Assembly (NCBI RefSeq): GCF_040954835.1
Contig: NC_090698.1
Location: 4,524,501 to 4,588,500 of the forward strand
Source of the DNA: Lepisosteus oculatus
Lineage: Eukaryota > Chordata > Actinopteri > Semionotiformes > Lepisosteidae
Direction: 5' to 3'
Length of the DNA stretch: 64,000 nucleotides
A program made the translations under genes and the position numbers. Under the pieces are notes generated by a model. It searched no databases and had not been told where the DNA came from. It saw only the letters and a list, made by a program, of their open reading frames with translations. Shown in pieces: positions 1-12,900 of this stretch (position 1 is its first letter; each line of letters starts with the position of its first letter).

Positions 1-491
1 CCCGTTGAACACAAGTATTTCTAGAGCACCTGCCTTATTCCAATGAACAGCCCTGAAATGGAAACTGCATGGTGACAAAACACAGAACAGGAAGAGGGGG
101 GGGGGAACACAACCACACCAGTATCTAGCAGCTGGGTTGTCTGCATCATGAGAGCTTGGAGACGGTTATGTGGGAGGGTTAAAAGTGTACCACAGGCACA
201 GATGCATCGTAGATACTGGAAACCGCAGTATCTCAATTTTGGGGATGTGCCCATTTTAATATGGCAGGGCTCTCTATAGAGTATAACAGTACACAGACAG
301 GCACATCCCCACAAACATGGACTGGATTATCAGGGAACAGCCAGGCTGCAGGCACCAGTATTAAATATCTGAGTTATGCACAGTTTAGGTTGTAGGCACC
401 GGTATCAAAATGACAACATGTCAACATGTAATGACAAAACGTTTAAAAAAAAAAACCCACGTGATGGCTGCACGTGCCCTCGGTCTGCAGG

Positions 492-1247
<756 letters not shown>

Positions 1248-1451
1248 TTAATGAATCTGCTGCAGTTAAAAGCGATCATTTTCTTTTGGTGCTGAATACA
1301 TACTGTATGCAACCTGCTCTCCAAAATGCAGCCTCTTTGGATTTTCAATTCCAGAGTGAATGAAGTTCTAAAAGAGTTATAGCAATGCTGCAGTTTATTT
1401 CACTTTTGCAGACATGGCCATATAAAAACGGAAAATATGCAGTGTACTCTT

Positions 1452-1535
1452 GGCACAAGGCAGGGTACACCCTGGACAGGATGCCAGTCCATCGCAGGAC
1501 ACACACAGACAGACCAAGGCCATGTTTCCCACAAT
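1452..1535 (-). repeat. Fragment of a widespread fish interspersed repeat
   Basis: On the minus strand this carries the motif of a roughly 20-base 'rectangular' fish repeat: a CCTGCGATGGACTGG-like core, then CCTGTCCAGGGTGTACCC, then TGCCTTGTGCC. The same family appears more fully at 24140-24370 and, as its tRNA-like head, at 7938-8128. It lies in the TMEM229B 5' intron. Confidence 0.65.
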
Positions 1536-2594
1536 TCTGGCACTTAGTAATTTCGGATAAAATATTCTCTTTCCGACACAGAATGTAGAATTCACTGCCC
1601 TTTTGACATCACTACATAGAAATAGCTGAAAAAATGAATTTCCTAACTATTTCTCAAACATGAAACCTGACACAGAGTTTCATACCAAGTGTAGAAAGAA
1701 AATCTTGAATTTGGCATCATGTCTTGACATGGTGAGAACCTGTAATCTACTGTATGTTTAGTGGACTGTGGCTACAGCTCTCATTACATTGGGGACAAAT
1801 GGAGAATCATGTGTTAAAATAGATCCGTGTAGAATCTAAAAGTTTGCCTTCATGGTTTTCTCCGTGTTTTTATGGAGCAGAAAAAGCACAAAGGGGAACA
1901 CAGGAGTTCTGCTTATTTCTGTTTCAATGCAGCAGCTCTTTCGCTTCAACCAGCCACAAATTCACTCTTCCAGGAAACCATTTCTGCAGAAGCAATCGAT
2001 TCTAATTAAGTCAACATCATTACAACATTAATCTGGCCTCTGGAGGAGATGTTTTCGTGCTCGAGTGGAAGTACCACTTCCTGAAAAACATATACAGTAT
2101 AATAAAGGGGCAGTAATAAAATTGGTTATTGAAAACAGAAGACAACTTTTTCCAGGCATGTGAACCAAATAGCTGAGTCACCTGCTCCACTGAGTGCTGG
2201 GCTCAGTGTCTTTACATTCTGCCTGGAAACCTGGGCTGTCGATGTATCACTACAGCACAGTTAAAGTGTTTCAGAACGAACTATATATTTAAAAAACTAC
2301 TAATTCAGTAAACCGTATTATTTGGTGAAATACAATTTTCTATTTCGGCACCAAGCTAGAGATCAGATTGTAGAACGGATCTGTATGCCTCGGTATTCAT
2401 ATGCAGAAATCAAAACCTCCTGCAAAAATTACACTTGCCAAAGAAAGCGTTTTATCCATTCAAATCTGAAAGATGAGAATAAATCAAGAAGAGCAAATAG
2501 CACAACCAGCAGCAATGTGGAACACAAATCTCAGCATCTCACTTTGTGAGAACTGCATCTCTCACCAGTCCTTCATAGTTTCTTTCTGATAATG

Positions 2595-2852
2595 ATAATA
2601 ATAATTTCTTGCATTAGGAATTTGTCTTTTCGCAGACCCCAGCTTGCTCTCCATGAGACACACAGACAGGGAGAGAAGCTGGGGGTCAGAGCGCAGGGTC
2701 AGCCATTTATACGGCACCCGTGGAGCAGTTGGGGTTAAGAGCCTTGCTCAGGGGCCCAACGGAGTAGGATTCCTCTGCCAGCTGCAGGATTTGAACTGGC
2801 AACCTTCCAGCCACAGGCACAGATCCTCAGCCACAGAGCCGGCGCTCCGCCC
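2595..2852 (-). repeat. tRNA-derived SINE, family A, copy 1
   Basis: On the minus strand it runs from a tRNA-like head with a B-box-like GTTCAAATCC, through the phrase GGCCCCTGAGCAAGGC, to a tail that ends near AATTCCTAATGCAAGAAAT. Matching copies are at 45336-45625 and 61200-61460. It lies within the presumed TMEM229B intron. Confidence 0.8.
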
Positions 2853-4330
2853 ATTCTCGAAATGCAACACCAGTTTCTGATCTCTTGATTTTACACACGA
2901 TCAGATTCGCAGTTCCACCCAGGCCAGAAAACCCGCGGCTGAATTGTTTGAGTATGGACGGGTTAAAACACCTGGCTCTCCCCTCTACCCTTCATTGGAC
3001 TAATTTCTGTGTTAAGAGAACCTGGGGAAAACAGGTCCCTCCTTTAACAAGGAAAGATTTCCTGCTACTTCATAGAGAGCCCAGCTGAGCTGGCTAGAAG
3101 TTCCTTGAAGTGCAGGGCAAACCAAAGGAAACCTGGCAGAACACGCAAACCCGTTCGTAAAGAAGGTTCTCTCCGTCTAGACCGGTGTCACGGGGCAGAC
3201 CTCAGACCTTGCACAGCCTCTCCCTTTGGGTTCTGCGAGGTGACCGTGGAGCCCAAAGAAAAACCTGCAGAGACAGAAGAATAACTAGATAAAAAAAGAA
3301 ACAAAGAACTTCCAAAAATACACGCAAATCCCTCAAGGCACGGCTCCGTGACCAGGCGCACCGACTCCACGTGGTTCTGTCATGCCTTTTGGTTTTGGGG
3401 TGCTCCGTGCATACCGCCATCCTGGGTCACTGGCATTCTGAAGTGTGTATTTGCCTGCAGATGTGGTGTTAGGGGTTACTGCCTAAAGGATTCAGAGTTT
3501 GCAATTAAGACGTCTTGAAGAAATTGAGTTGTTGGGAGGGGTTAGGCTGATATTTAATTTCCATCCATCTTCTAACCACTTCTTCCCATTCATTGTCGCC
3601 TGGTGCCGATTTGTTCCAGAACTTAAGTGCTGTTTTCCTCAAGCCAGAGCACACCATTCACTCGTGTTCATATCGCACCTGCACTGCTGTCTTTGAAGCA
3701 CCTGGACTGATTGGGTTTTTTTTTTAATCAGGGAGGGGGTGGTGAAATATTCTGCTACTTTTGTTAAGAAAAATCCAGGTGAACAAGAGACGAATGCTTT
3801 ACAGAAGTGTGATGTACATGAAAGTAGTGCAGGATCCTTCCTTTCATTATTTTTGATAAAGTATAGCAAAATAGTGTACCGTTATAAAGTGTATACACTT
3901 CTTTCACCCAGAGAAGGATGATACCAATTATCTTTATACCCGAGGATTTTCAGATGTATGACTGACACTTAGCCCTGTGATTAAGCACCAAACTGATAAA
4001 ATTTCGACATTAAACGGACCCTTTTACTGCATCTTAGTTGAAGCGAGACTGTCAACGGACTCTTTTGGTGGTTCTTGCACAAAGTACAGGTCACGTTAAT
4101 ATAGACAAGGCATAGAACCTGAGCTGAAAACAAGATCACGATGTTAAGTATTAAAGAACATAGACAACCATCCCAGTAACAATCGCGCTGTAAATACAGT
4201 ACAACTTGTTCACTTGACTCCACCGACACGTCACCGTGCAGCAGAGTTCTCTAAAAGCAATAAAGACATCATCGCCTGCCGACCCCAAATAAGTAATAAT
4301 CGCTCAGAAAAGCAGACAGAACGGTCACTC

Positions 4331-4500
4331 ACGGAAACAATTATCGGAATTGGAATGGTAGCATTGTTTCGCCGCGTTTCCTCGTCTCCTAGCTTTCCTG
4401 GGAATGCCGGCTGATCAGCTGATGACCATAATCACAAAGGAACGCAGGCGTCCTACGTCAGGATTCCTACATGAAGTCGTTGTCCGCCATCTTGGTGAAG
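4331..4500 (-). promoter_or_regulatory. Probable TMEM229B promoter and non-coding first exon
   Basis: On the minus strand a YY1-type element (AAGATGGCGG, around 4484-4493) is followed by a CRE-like TGACGTA and a CpG-bearing stretch, then a strong splice donor GTGAGT whose GT is at 4331-4332. The layout fits a housekeeping-type promoter with a first exon of about 160 bases spliced to the acceptor at 1006. The motifs are seen directly; the link to TMEM229B is inferred from strand and position. Confidence 0.4.
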
Positions 4501-7439
4501 GAAACGACAGATATTCTTTATTATTGGCCCTTTCTTAAGTATTTCTAAGTTAAAGCGGTGCACATAATGCATTCCTTTTCTGAAGCTGAGATCCGACTGC
4601 TGAAAAGTGAACAATTAAACAGCTGGCGGAATTAAGGGGTTACTATTTAACCAAAAGCGATTTAGAGCGTTTAACCAGAGGGCACAGGAATGCCCCAGAA
4701 CCAGGATCGGAAAACGTTGCACTGAACACAGATTGATAGATTTGTATTTAAATGCTTATTGATTGATTTATTTCTTGTTGATGAGACTAGTTAACAGCAT
4801 AAACTCTAACGTAAAAGTGACGTCTGTACCAAAGACAGCCTTTGACATTATACAATTAGTGCAAGTGAGGCTTAATTACTCGATTAATTGCTTAATTAAA
4901 GACTATATATCACTTGCTAAACAGCTTTAAAATTCCCTTTAAATCCATTGTTTCACTAAGAGGCATCCTCATTTTCAAAGCTTCGACCAATGACTGCATG
5001 AAACCGTAAATCGTGTCAGTCAAATCATGCTTAGTCTAAAAAACAAGTTTCCACAACATTTAAAGACAGTCGAAATTCGTGATGTCAGTTTCCCACTAGG
5101 CATATAATTAGTGAAATTATTTGTTTTTCAAACTGAAAAGTACACACATCTATGAACAGACGAAGAGTCGCGTCAATATAAAGTGTGTTGTACATTTAAA
5201 ATGCCAGGGAGGTGTAATAATTAATCCACCATAAAGCACTTGATTTTCTAGTGCAGTTCCCCTCCATAAGTAATTTTGAGTTATGTTTTTAACAGTACGT
5301 GGCTGACAAATTGTAAACATGTTTCAAATTCAACGTGTCGTCAGAGTACTGCTCTTCAATTTAAATAATGTTGAAAAACATTTTCGAGAAAATATAGAAC
5401 TCTGCTCTGCCATAACAGAAAACTCCGTTACAGAACATTACAGCGTTTAAGTATATTGTGTGTATTATGTGTGTACATTTCCTGCACACGATATATAAAC
5501 TTAATTTCATAGCGAGAAGGACAAAATTATTAATTTTTCGTATTCAAATAATTAAGCATTTATCGTAGAGGTATTCATATTCCTATTTGTCAAATTCATA
5601 TCCCTTTACGCTAGAAGCATAAATATTTAATTGTGTGTACATGCCAACTAATGAGTGTTTAGAAATACGTATTTAAGTAATAACTGAGTATTGTTTCTTG
5701 ATAATGAAATAATCAGTATAAAAGCTCTGCGAAAATAATCCGTCAAAGACCCTTAGCCTTAAATGTTACGCAAATTCCAAGTAACTGCAGGCAAGTTTTG
5801 ACTGGCTGGCGAAAAAAACGGGAAGTTTTTCAAAGGGGAGTGAAAAATATTCACTAGTTGCCGAGATCCCGTTAGGTGGCGTGTAGTACGACGTCTTAGC
5901 TAAAACAGAAACAATTACTAAAAACGAAAATCCACCGGAAGCTACTGCAAAAAAAAAAAACAGTTGTAGTGCAGGAGTAGGGGTTAGCTCTTATTTATTT
6001 TAATCTCGACCTCAAAGCAAATTTCCGCTATAGATGGAGTAAAAATACTGGGCTGTAGCAGAGCTAACTAACGCATCTCCTAAAGGGCTCACTGACACCT
6101 TCGGATAGCCCGAGCATAAGTGCCATGTCTCCTTCACGGTGTGCCGTTTTCAGATGTTCAAGTGTTTGCTTAACATTTGACAAGAAAAGAAAGCTCTACG
6201 CAGGCAGGACTCGTACTTTCGAACTGAGAACAAGCCGAGGCGACAACTGAACTGCGTCACCACGCGATACCAAACGGACTTCGGCTGCTCGCGACTAGGT
6301 AAGCGCGTGTGACAGATCTCCGCAGCAAAACCAAGAACAAGCTTCTGCAATTAATTTATACTTTAGTTTAGACCGTTCTCTTCTTTTAGCCTGCTTGCGG
6401 AACAGTGGATGGACAGTTGCATATCTGATATAGTCGGACTACTATGAAGTTAAGGACACAAAAAAGCGACCTGATTTGTATTACTGACCTGTCAGGGAAA
6501 TGCAGAAATAAGATCTCAGCTTCAAAAAGACATCACAATCCGCGGATAAACTTCACGGACTTCCATTTCTGCGTGCCAAGTTTTAGATGTCTGTCTTTAC
6601 ATTGGTCTTTTTCTAAGGAAAGGTTAAAAACGTCTTGCTCCGTACTAAAATGACACAAACGTTTACGTATCAGGATATGAGCTGTCTTACTGTCGGGTAG
6701 CCTATGTATTCTGGGACATGAAATTGATTTTTTGTTTTCAAGAAAAAACAGGTAGAGCACCGTAGTCTCGTGAATAAGCTCAATTTTAATACCATGGTGC
6801 GTAGGCAAAACCAACAAAGAACATTGTAAAGTTCGTACACTCCGGTTGAATATCTTCTTTTAAGGCAAGATATAGGATGTGTTTCAGAAATGATCTAAAT
6901 GTTGCATTAAATTTAAAATAAAAAAGGCAATAGGCAGCCACAAAAGTTGCCTTGTCGTTGACATTTCTTTATTACTCAACTCCTGGCTTTAAGCACTGTT
7001 TTTACCCCCGCTCGTTTCCCACAGACATTCACATTGATCACATAGTGCAGTGTGGGGGGCAGCACAGTATTGTTTTAAACATGCGTCCGGTTCATGAATT
7101 CGTCGTTTTTAAACAAGAGAAAACAGCCAGAGCAATCAATGGTTTGCTTCCTCCTTAACGGTCTGTAGAGGCATCAACCGGAAACCTCTCGTTGGCCCGA
7201 ATCTTTTCAAGCTACAGTACAGCGAATACACGTGACAGGGAAAGTTTGGTCATACGTCCGTCTGTGGTGTACACTGTGTAGAGGCTGGGAGGTGAATATC
7301 AGAGCAGATGATATCTAACAGGCAGCGGTTGCAAAGTGAACTGATGGATACAGAGTCCGGACAATTGTGCGCTTGCACGTTCATATATACTTCAACAACA
7401 GTAAAGGCCTCAAAATGAATTTGCCTTACAAAAAAACCC
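4501..7439. other. AT-rich intergenic stretch, no gene seen
   Basis: No open frame here resembles a known protein. Base composition is strongly AT-rich from about 4700 to 6050. The only structure I can point to is the segment at 5591-5670, which is repeated exactly at 7579-7658. Confidence 0.5.
5591..5670 (+). repeat. Source copy of an 80-bp exact duplication
   Basis: These 80 bases recur without a mismatch at 7579-7658, between the two arms of a fold-back Penelope-like insertion. Identity starts and stops abruptly: the flanking bases differ on both sides. This copy sits in ordinary AT-rich sequence without transposon ends, so it is the likely donor. Confidence 0.9.
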
Positions 7440-7451
7440 AAATAATTCTGT

Positions 7452-7750
7452 AGTTCAGGTGGGTAGCTGCGTCAGCATGCGTAGGCTGCAAAGGAACAAG
7501 TAATAGGTTTATTCCATGCTGAAAAAAAGAAGAAAGAGAACACAATGTTTCGGCCGTGGAGCCTTCTTCAGGTGTTGACAAATTCATATCCCTTTACGCT
7601 AGAAGCATAAATATTTAATTGTGTGTACATGCCAACTAATGAGTGTTTAGAAATACGTGTTGACACCTGAAGAAGGCTCCACGGCCGAAACGTTGTGTTC
7701 TCTTTCTTCTTTTTTTCAGCATGGAATAAACCTATTACTTGTTCCTTTGC
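7452..7750. mobile_element. Fold-back Penelope-like 3'-end insertion with captured DNA
   Basis: Two inverted copies of a Penelope-like 3' terminus (left arm about 7452-7575, minus; right arm about 7663-7750, plus) enclose an 80-bp copy of the sequence at 5591-5670. The insertion is flanked by a perfect 12-bp target-site duplication, AAATAATTCTGT, at 7440-7451 and 7751-7762. The arm sequence matches the 3' end of the longer Penelope-like element at 20621-22513 (shared phrase GGCTCCACGGCCGAAACGTT). The left arm runs further, through the terminal CAGCTACCCACCTGAACT-like end, while the right arm stops at CCTTTGC. Confidence 0.85.
7579..7658 (+). repeat. Captured copy of the 80-bp segment from 5591-5670
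   Basis: It is identical to 5591-5670, in the same orientation and 1988 bases downstream. It forms the spacer between inverted Penelope-like arms, so it arrived with or during that insertion and not as a free tandem duplication. Confidence 0.9.
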
Positions 7751-7937
7751 AAATAATTCTGTGTCTGTTATAATATGGCTGCTATAATAATATGGTGGTT
7801 AAAGTGAGGGAAAAAGGTGCTTTGCAAATTGTGTGAAGGGGACCAAGTGTTTCAAAACAGGAACTGAAGGCTGCAGCTGTGAAAGTACTGCACATACTGG
7901 ACTGGTACACGTAAACGAACCTCACCAGCTGAAGCTG

Positions 7938-8128
7938 ATTGAGGGCGGCCTGGTAATGCAGTGCTTGGCCTCACAGCGCCGGGGCCCTATGTTCAGATCC
8001 CGACCTGGGGTGCTATGTGCGTGGAGTTTGCATGTTGGTGCGAGTTTCCTCTCAGTGCTGCGGTTTTCTCCCACATTCCCAAAACGCCTGAGAGGTAAAA
8101 AAAGGAAAGTATAAGTAAATTGTCCCAG
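7938..8128 (+). repeat. tRNA-like head of a widespread fish SINE
   Basis: The order is a CCTCACAGCGCCGGGG block, a B-box-like GTTCAGATCCC, then GTGGAGTTTGCATGTT and TTTCTCCCACATTCC. This is the 5' half of the family whose middle part lies reversed at 24140-24370. It is truncated before the usual tail. Confidence 0.7.
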
Positions 8129-8394
8129 TTTATAAAAAGAGCTTAATCTATATTGATTAATTTTAGCATGATAGAAACTGAAATATCACATCAATTATGT
8201 CATCCTAAAACAAATAAATCAGGCTGGTATACCAGGGCATGTAAAAGCCCAATTGTACTTAAGGAAATGCTATTCACAGAGCTTTAACCTGTATATTCCA
8301 GCAGTCATTAAGGACAATACCTGTACCCACAGATCATAGAATTGCAAGTTTAACACTGGTGTTGCAAACACGTTGAAACCTTTGCTCTTCTTAG

Positions 8395-8664
8395 TCTGGT
8401 CTCCTATCTGTCCCCCAAGGCCGTCTACATTCTTTGGGTGACAGGGGCTTCTCCTGTTGTGCCCCCAAGCTCTGGAACTCTCTCCCCAAGGACATCAGAG
8501 AGTCACCTTCTCTAAACTCCTTCAAATCCAGACTCAAAACCTTCTTCTTTAGAAGAGTCTTTACTGAACTGGTTCTGTTCTTTGCCCCTCTGCTCCCGCT
8601 GTATTCAGTACCTCCATCTACTGTCTCCTCTCACTGTGCATTCGCATATCTTGAGTACTTTTTT

Positions 8665-8696
<32 letters not shown>

Positions 8697-8765
8697 CATT
8701 CTGTAAAGCGCTTTGAGAAGCCACCTTTAAAGACGCCATATAAAACAAAGTTACTTATTTTCATT
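8395..8765 (+). mobile_element. L2-type LINE 3' end
   Basis: The frame from 8434 reads GDRGFSCCAPKLWNSLPKD and then FKSRLKTFFF, the conserved C-terminus of fish L2-like ORF2. It is followed by the typical tail GTAAAGCGCTTTGAG near 8705. A (TTG)n array has expanded within it at 8666-8696. It is a 5'-truncated fragment and not a working gene. Confidence 0.75.
8666..8696 (+). repeat. (TTG)n microsatellite
   Basis: About ten uninterrupted TTG units lie between the coding remnant and the tail of the L2 fragment. Confidence 0.95.
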
Positions 8766-10215
8766 AAATAGAAATATCCTTTGAGAAGTAACACAAAACC
8801 ACACAAAAAATAAACCCAGAATGTTCAGTTGGACTGAGGTCTGAAGACTGAGATGGCCTGCCTACAGCTGTTATTGTGTGTGTAGCCAGCCATTTCTTTG
8901 TCGATTTGGATGTAAGTTTTTTGGACCATTATCACACTGAAATGTAAGTTCATGGCCAAGCTGGAGCTTCTTGGCAGAGGAAACTAGGCAAGTGGCCAAA
9001 ATGTGCAGATAGTGGGGGGGGGGGCGGGGGAGGAAGAGCAACTTCCCACCTATATCTTAACAAGACCCAGAGATGCAAAACAACAACAGAACTTCCTTTG
9101 CACTTCAAGAGAGCTGAATGTTATTTTAGATTTGCTCAGTGCACTGCTACACTGCTATTAGAATTAAAGTATAAGATTTTTAGATTTGGTATTATCCAAT
9201 TGAATAATTCTGAACCAGACTCATTCTAGTCCTGTACTGTAGTGCTAAAACTAGTTACAAGTTATAGGTGATACAAAAACAGGGGGAGTGGCAGAAAGAA
9301 ATAGCACACAAGACTTCGACAAAATCATGAATTGGGCCAACCTTGGCTAACAAAATTCAACATTGATAAGTGCAAAGTGATCCTTATGGGTATTAGAAAT
9401 ATTTGTGTTGCATTTCACATAATTGCTTTAAGTTGTGCACAGGATGGATCCATATTACAATTGAATTATTTGGGGAAGCAACAAAGCCAAAACACATAAA
9501 GCAAAGGTATATTTAGGACATTTAGGAAGAGATCAGACAACAACAACATGCATGTTTCCTGGCTTGTGGAAGATTGTTATTTATAGTTAGGATAGTGTAT
9601 AAACCCCTGAGGAATAGAAAAAGACTCGGAATCAAATAAAAATGTAAACTGGAAATTGTAAGAGAGTTAAATTAGGACACAAGATAGGAAACACTTTTGG
9701 GTACATGGAAAAGGCTTCCCAACCAGGTGGTTGCGATTCAAAATCTGGGATATGTCAACAAGTAAAACAAAATTTTAGAATCGCCGATGTGCTTACAAAT
9801 GTGCCCTAGTAAGATGGACCCGATGGCTTTTTCACTTTAAAAACCAACTTTTGTTATTAAATCTTCATCTGCTTGCAATTTGCATGTAAGATTGGTCCTT
9901 TGGATAGATACTTTAGTGTCCACTACTATGGACATTTGTCTTTGGCTTCTCCCATTAAAGTACAAAACACACAAGCAAAACATACTGTAAGTATATAAAC
10001 ATAAAACATGTTTTTTTTTTTTAGTCTAGGTAGAGGCACAACACAAAAGGGGCCCAATAATGTGATCATTATTATCAGCCTCTCACCTTGTCTTTTCTTG
10101 AAAGATCCCATGGAATCTTAAAAACAATAATATGATTCATTCTGTTCCAGACACCCACTACTCATTGTGTAAAGAAGTCCAGTGTTTTAGGACTCAGACC
10201 CTTTGTGCAGTCTTT
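8766..10215. other. Intergenic, no gene seen
   Basis: Only short, unrecognised open frames are present. A G-rich run (about 9013-9029) and a short LINE-like phrase near 10142 (TGTTCCAGACACCCAC, seen again near 16611) are the only notable items. Confidence 0.4.
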
Positions 10216-10226
10216 ATCTTGATAGG

Positions 10227-10436
10227 AACAAGTAATAGGTTTATTCCATGCTGTAAAGAGAAGAAAGAAAACACAACTTTTCGGCTGTGGAGCCTTCAGG
10301 GATCAGCCTTCAGCCTTCAAGGCTCCACGGCCGAAACGTTGTGTTTTCTTTTTTCTCTTTTCAGCAGGGAATAAGCCTATTTCTTGCTCCTTTGCAGCCT
10401 ACGCATGCTGAGGCAGCTACCCACCTGAACTACTTC
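10227..10436. mobile_element. Second fold-back Penelope-like 3'-end insertion
   Basis: A minus-strand terminus (10227-10293) meets a plus-strand terminus (about 10318-10436) in inverted orientation. Both carry the family phrase around GGCTCCACGGCCGAAACGTT. An 11-bp target-site duplication ATCTTGATAGG is at 10216-10226 and 10437-10447. A short filler with a CAGCCTTCA-type repeat lies between the arms. It is independent of the insertion at 7452. Confidence 0.8.
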
Positions 10437-10447
10437 ATCTTGATAGG

Positions 10448-12832
10448 TTTTTTAGGCAGACATCGATGTCTTTATCTGTGGAATTCTGAAACCCTTATTT
10501 TCATTAACTAGATTCACGTAATGATTATGTCTAAAGATACTGTGCCTTTAACCTGCAGGTTTCTGGCAGATCTTACAGGTCAACTATAATCTCAGTCGAT
10601 CATGTCTGAACTGTTTTTAGGAGGTCTCTTTTGTACTGTAGCAATCAATCTTGTGCAGTATTCTAAATGTGTACAGGCTACCATTAATATATAAAAACTG
10701 ATCGCATTACTGCCACTGATCTCACGTCTGGAGGTGCACAAAACAAAACACAGTAGCAGTTGTCAAGTACCAAACAGTAATAATATAATCAGAAAATGTG
10801 CAACCGCCCCTACGAGTTCACAATGAGTAGTCCAGTTATTGTGCAGTACTTTTTCACTCAAGCTGCCTCTGTGCTTCCTGGAAATGTGTGGGTGGAGTTA
10901 TTTCCTTAACTGCTTTTCGTACATGTGCAAAATAAAAAAAAACCCTGTATTCAGTCAACCTCATCTTTCTTAAACTAAGTAAGTAGGCTTTGCCTAGCCA
11001 CCTCTGTAACCCAAGCGTAATTCTAACTTGCCTATACTTTGAAACCTTATAAATTAAACATGCGTGATATCAGAAGTTCAAGCATTTTGTGTAAGTGTTC
11101 AGAACATACTGCATACTTATCAAATGGCCACCATGAACAATGGTGTTGCAAGCATCAATATGTATGTGTAAAATATGTATTTTTATGTATTTCCTGTGAT
11201 TTGTGTTTTTATTTGGCTTTACAGCAGAAAAGAGGTATAATTAAATATCGGGGATGTTACAATTGAGTGGCTCAAGCCTTTTATAACTTAACATTTCTGG
11301 CATTTGTTGTAAATTGCGTATTTCTTTTAAATACCCATAAAAAAACTATGATGATCTTTGAGCTTTAATGAAAAGCCAGCTGTAAAATGACAGAAAATGT
11401 AATCTGGCAGTTTAGTTGTCAGTTTATTTAAGAAGGGCATTATGGACAGGTTTTCAAACGTTCTAAATTATATGATTCATATTATTTGTTTGTTTTTTAC
11501 TACCAGTGCTTTGAAATGATTTTGATGCAACACGAGAAGTAGAGTTGGCTCCATAAGGAAGCTCTGATAAACCAAAGTACTGACTACAGTATTACCTGGA
11601 CATTTTCTGATGAATATATCCTAGTTTAGGTTCAGGCCAATTAAACCTTCACTTACAAAGAGCGCTATTAGCAGTACTGTACATAATCTAACCGTAGTAA
11701 GGACTCACTTCTTGATAAGTTAGCAATTCAAACTATGTCCTCCCACTTTTAAAACTAATATCACAGCCCAGATGCATTCAGACATGTTAATTAGTTTTTA
11801 GAAAAAACAAGCTTTCAGTACCTACTCCCCTTCTTTTTTTCCCCAACAGCTAAAGAGATGACTCTTTCACTGTGACTAGATCAAGCCGCTGAATCAGTTT
11901 TGATTTTTGAATTTACCCACATAAGTGCATACATGCAGAAAAAGAAAACAGCTAATTAATCAAGAGTCATCTCATTTAATAGACCCACAGTAAGAATGAT
12001 AGAAGTACCTGCTAGGTTTTAAAGTGAGTTGAGCAAGAATTTAACTAAAACACTTGAGCATTGTGTTCTGATATTTTGAGCACAGCACAAAAAATCAAAC
12101 TGGTGAAAAGCATCAAGCCTCGTTCTGAATGTTTTCAAATACATTTCTAAGCATTGTGAAAGTTCGTAGAAAGAGCAGATCTGTCATACACACCAGAACA
12201 AGACAACAGTCAGTGGGAAAACACATTTTGTGTACTAAAACAAAATGTCTTGGAGTAACAGAAAATCTGCACCCTGTTTCAGTCTGTCCTCAGACAGCAG
12301 TGTTTTAAAGGAGAGGAAAACTCTTGAGTGAATGCCTGTGAGATCATTATGTGACAGACCCCAGGGTACAAGCTCTTAAAGGCTCAACGTCAAGAGTAAC
12401 TTGCCTTTCAAAATTTTCTTCTTCTAAAATAAAAGTTGTCTTGGCTCCAATTTTATTTGTGTTTATGATAGATTACTTCCTTAAAAATGAAGACTCTTTC
12501 ATCCTCAGTTACTGTATATAACTACCTAGAGATGACAGAAAATGCCTTGATAAAATTTCCAACACTTCTTGGTATCTTAAATATTCATTTATGCGTCTAC
12601 AGCATGGCACTGTATTTTATGAGCGCGTTTACGTTATAGTGCTTGCATTTCCACACTGCTAAATCATCCCGGACGTTTTATGCCTTTGAAATCTTATGTA
12701 CGACGCATAACCTTTTTTCAGCGGGGTGGAAAACTACAGGCCAACCTCCACGAAATCTAGAAATACCCATAACTAGCATTTTAGTTGCGAGAGACTCAGC
12801 TCTGGCCCTTTCCTTGTCTTTTTCTTTTACAG
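10448..12832. other. Intergenic DNA and upstream part of the first GT92 gene
   Basis: No coding sequence is recognised. The stretch ends with a strong polypyrimidine tract and an AG acceptor at 12831-12832. The non-coding 5' exon of the GT92 gene should therefore lie somewhere in or before this stretch, but I could not place it. Confidence 0.4.
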
Positions 12833-12900
12833 ATCAGACAAAGGCGCATCTTAAAATAGCCGACGTAGGTTCTGGTAAGCAAGTACCTGCGGGGCACAGG

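Noticed and set aside
12643..12900. N-terminal extension of GT92 A by 86 residues
   Set aside because: It crosses a strong polypyrimidine tract and AG at 12831-12832, so it is intron or UTR; the ATG at 12901 gives an ordinary type II anchor.
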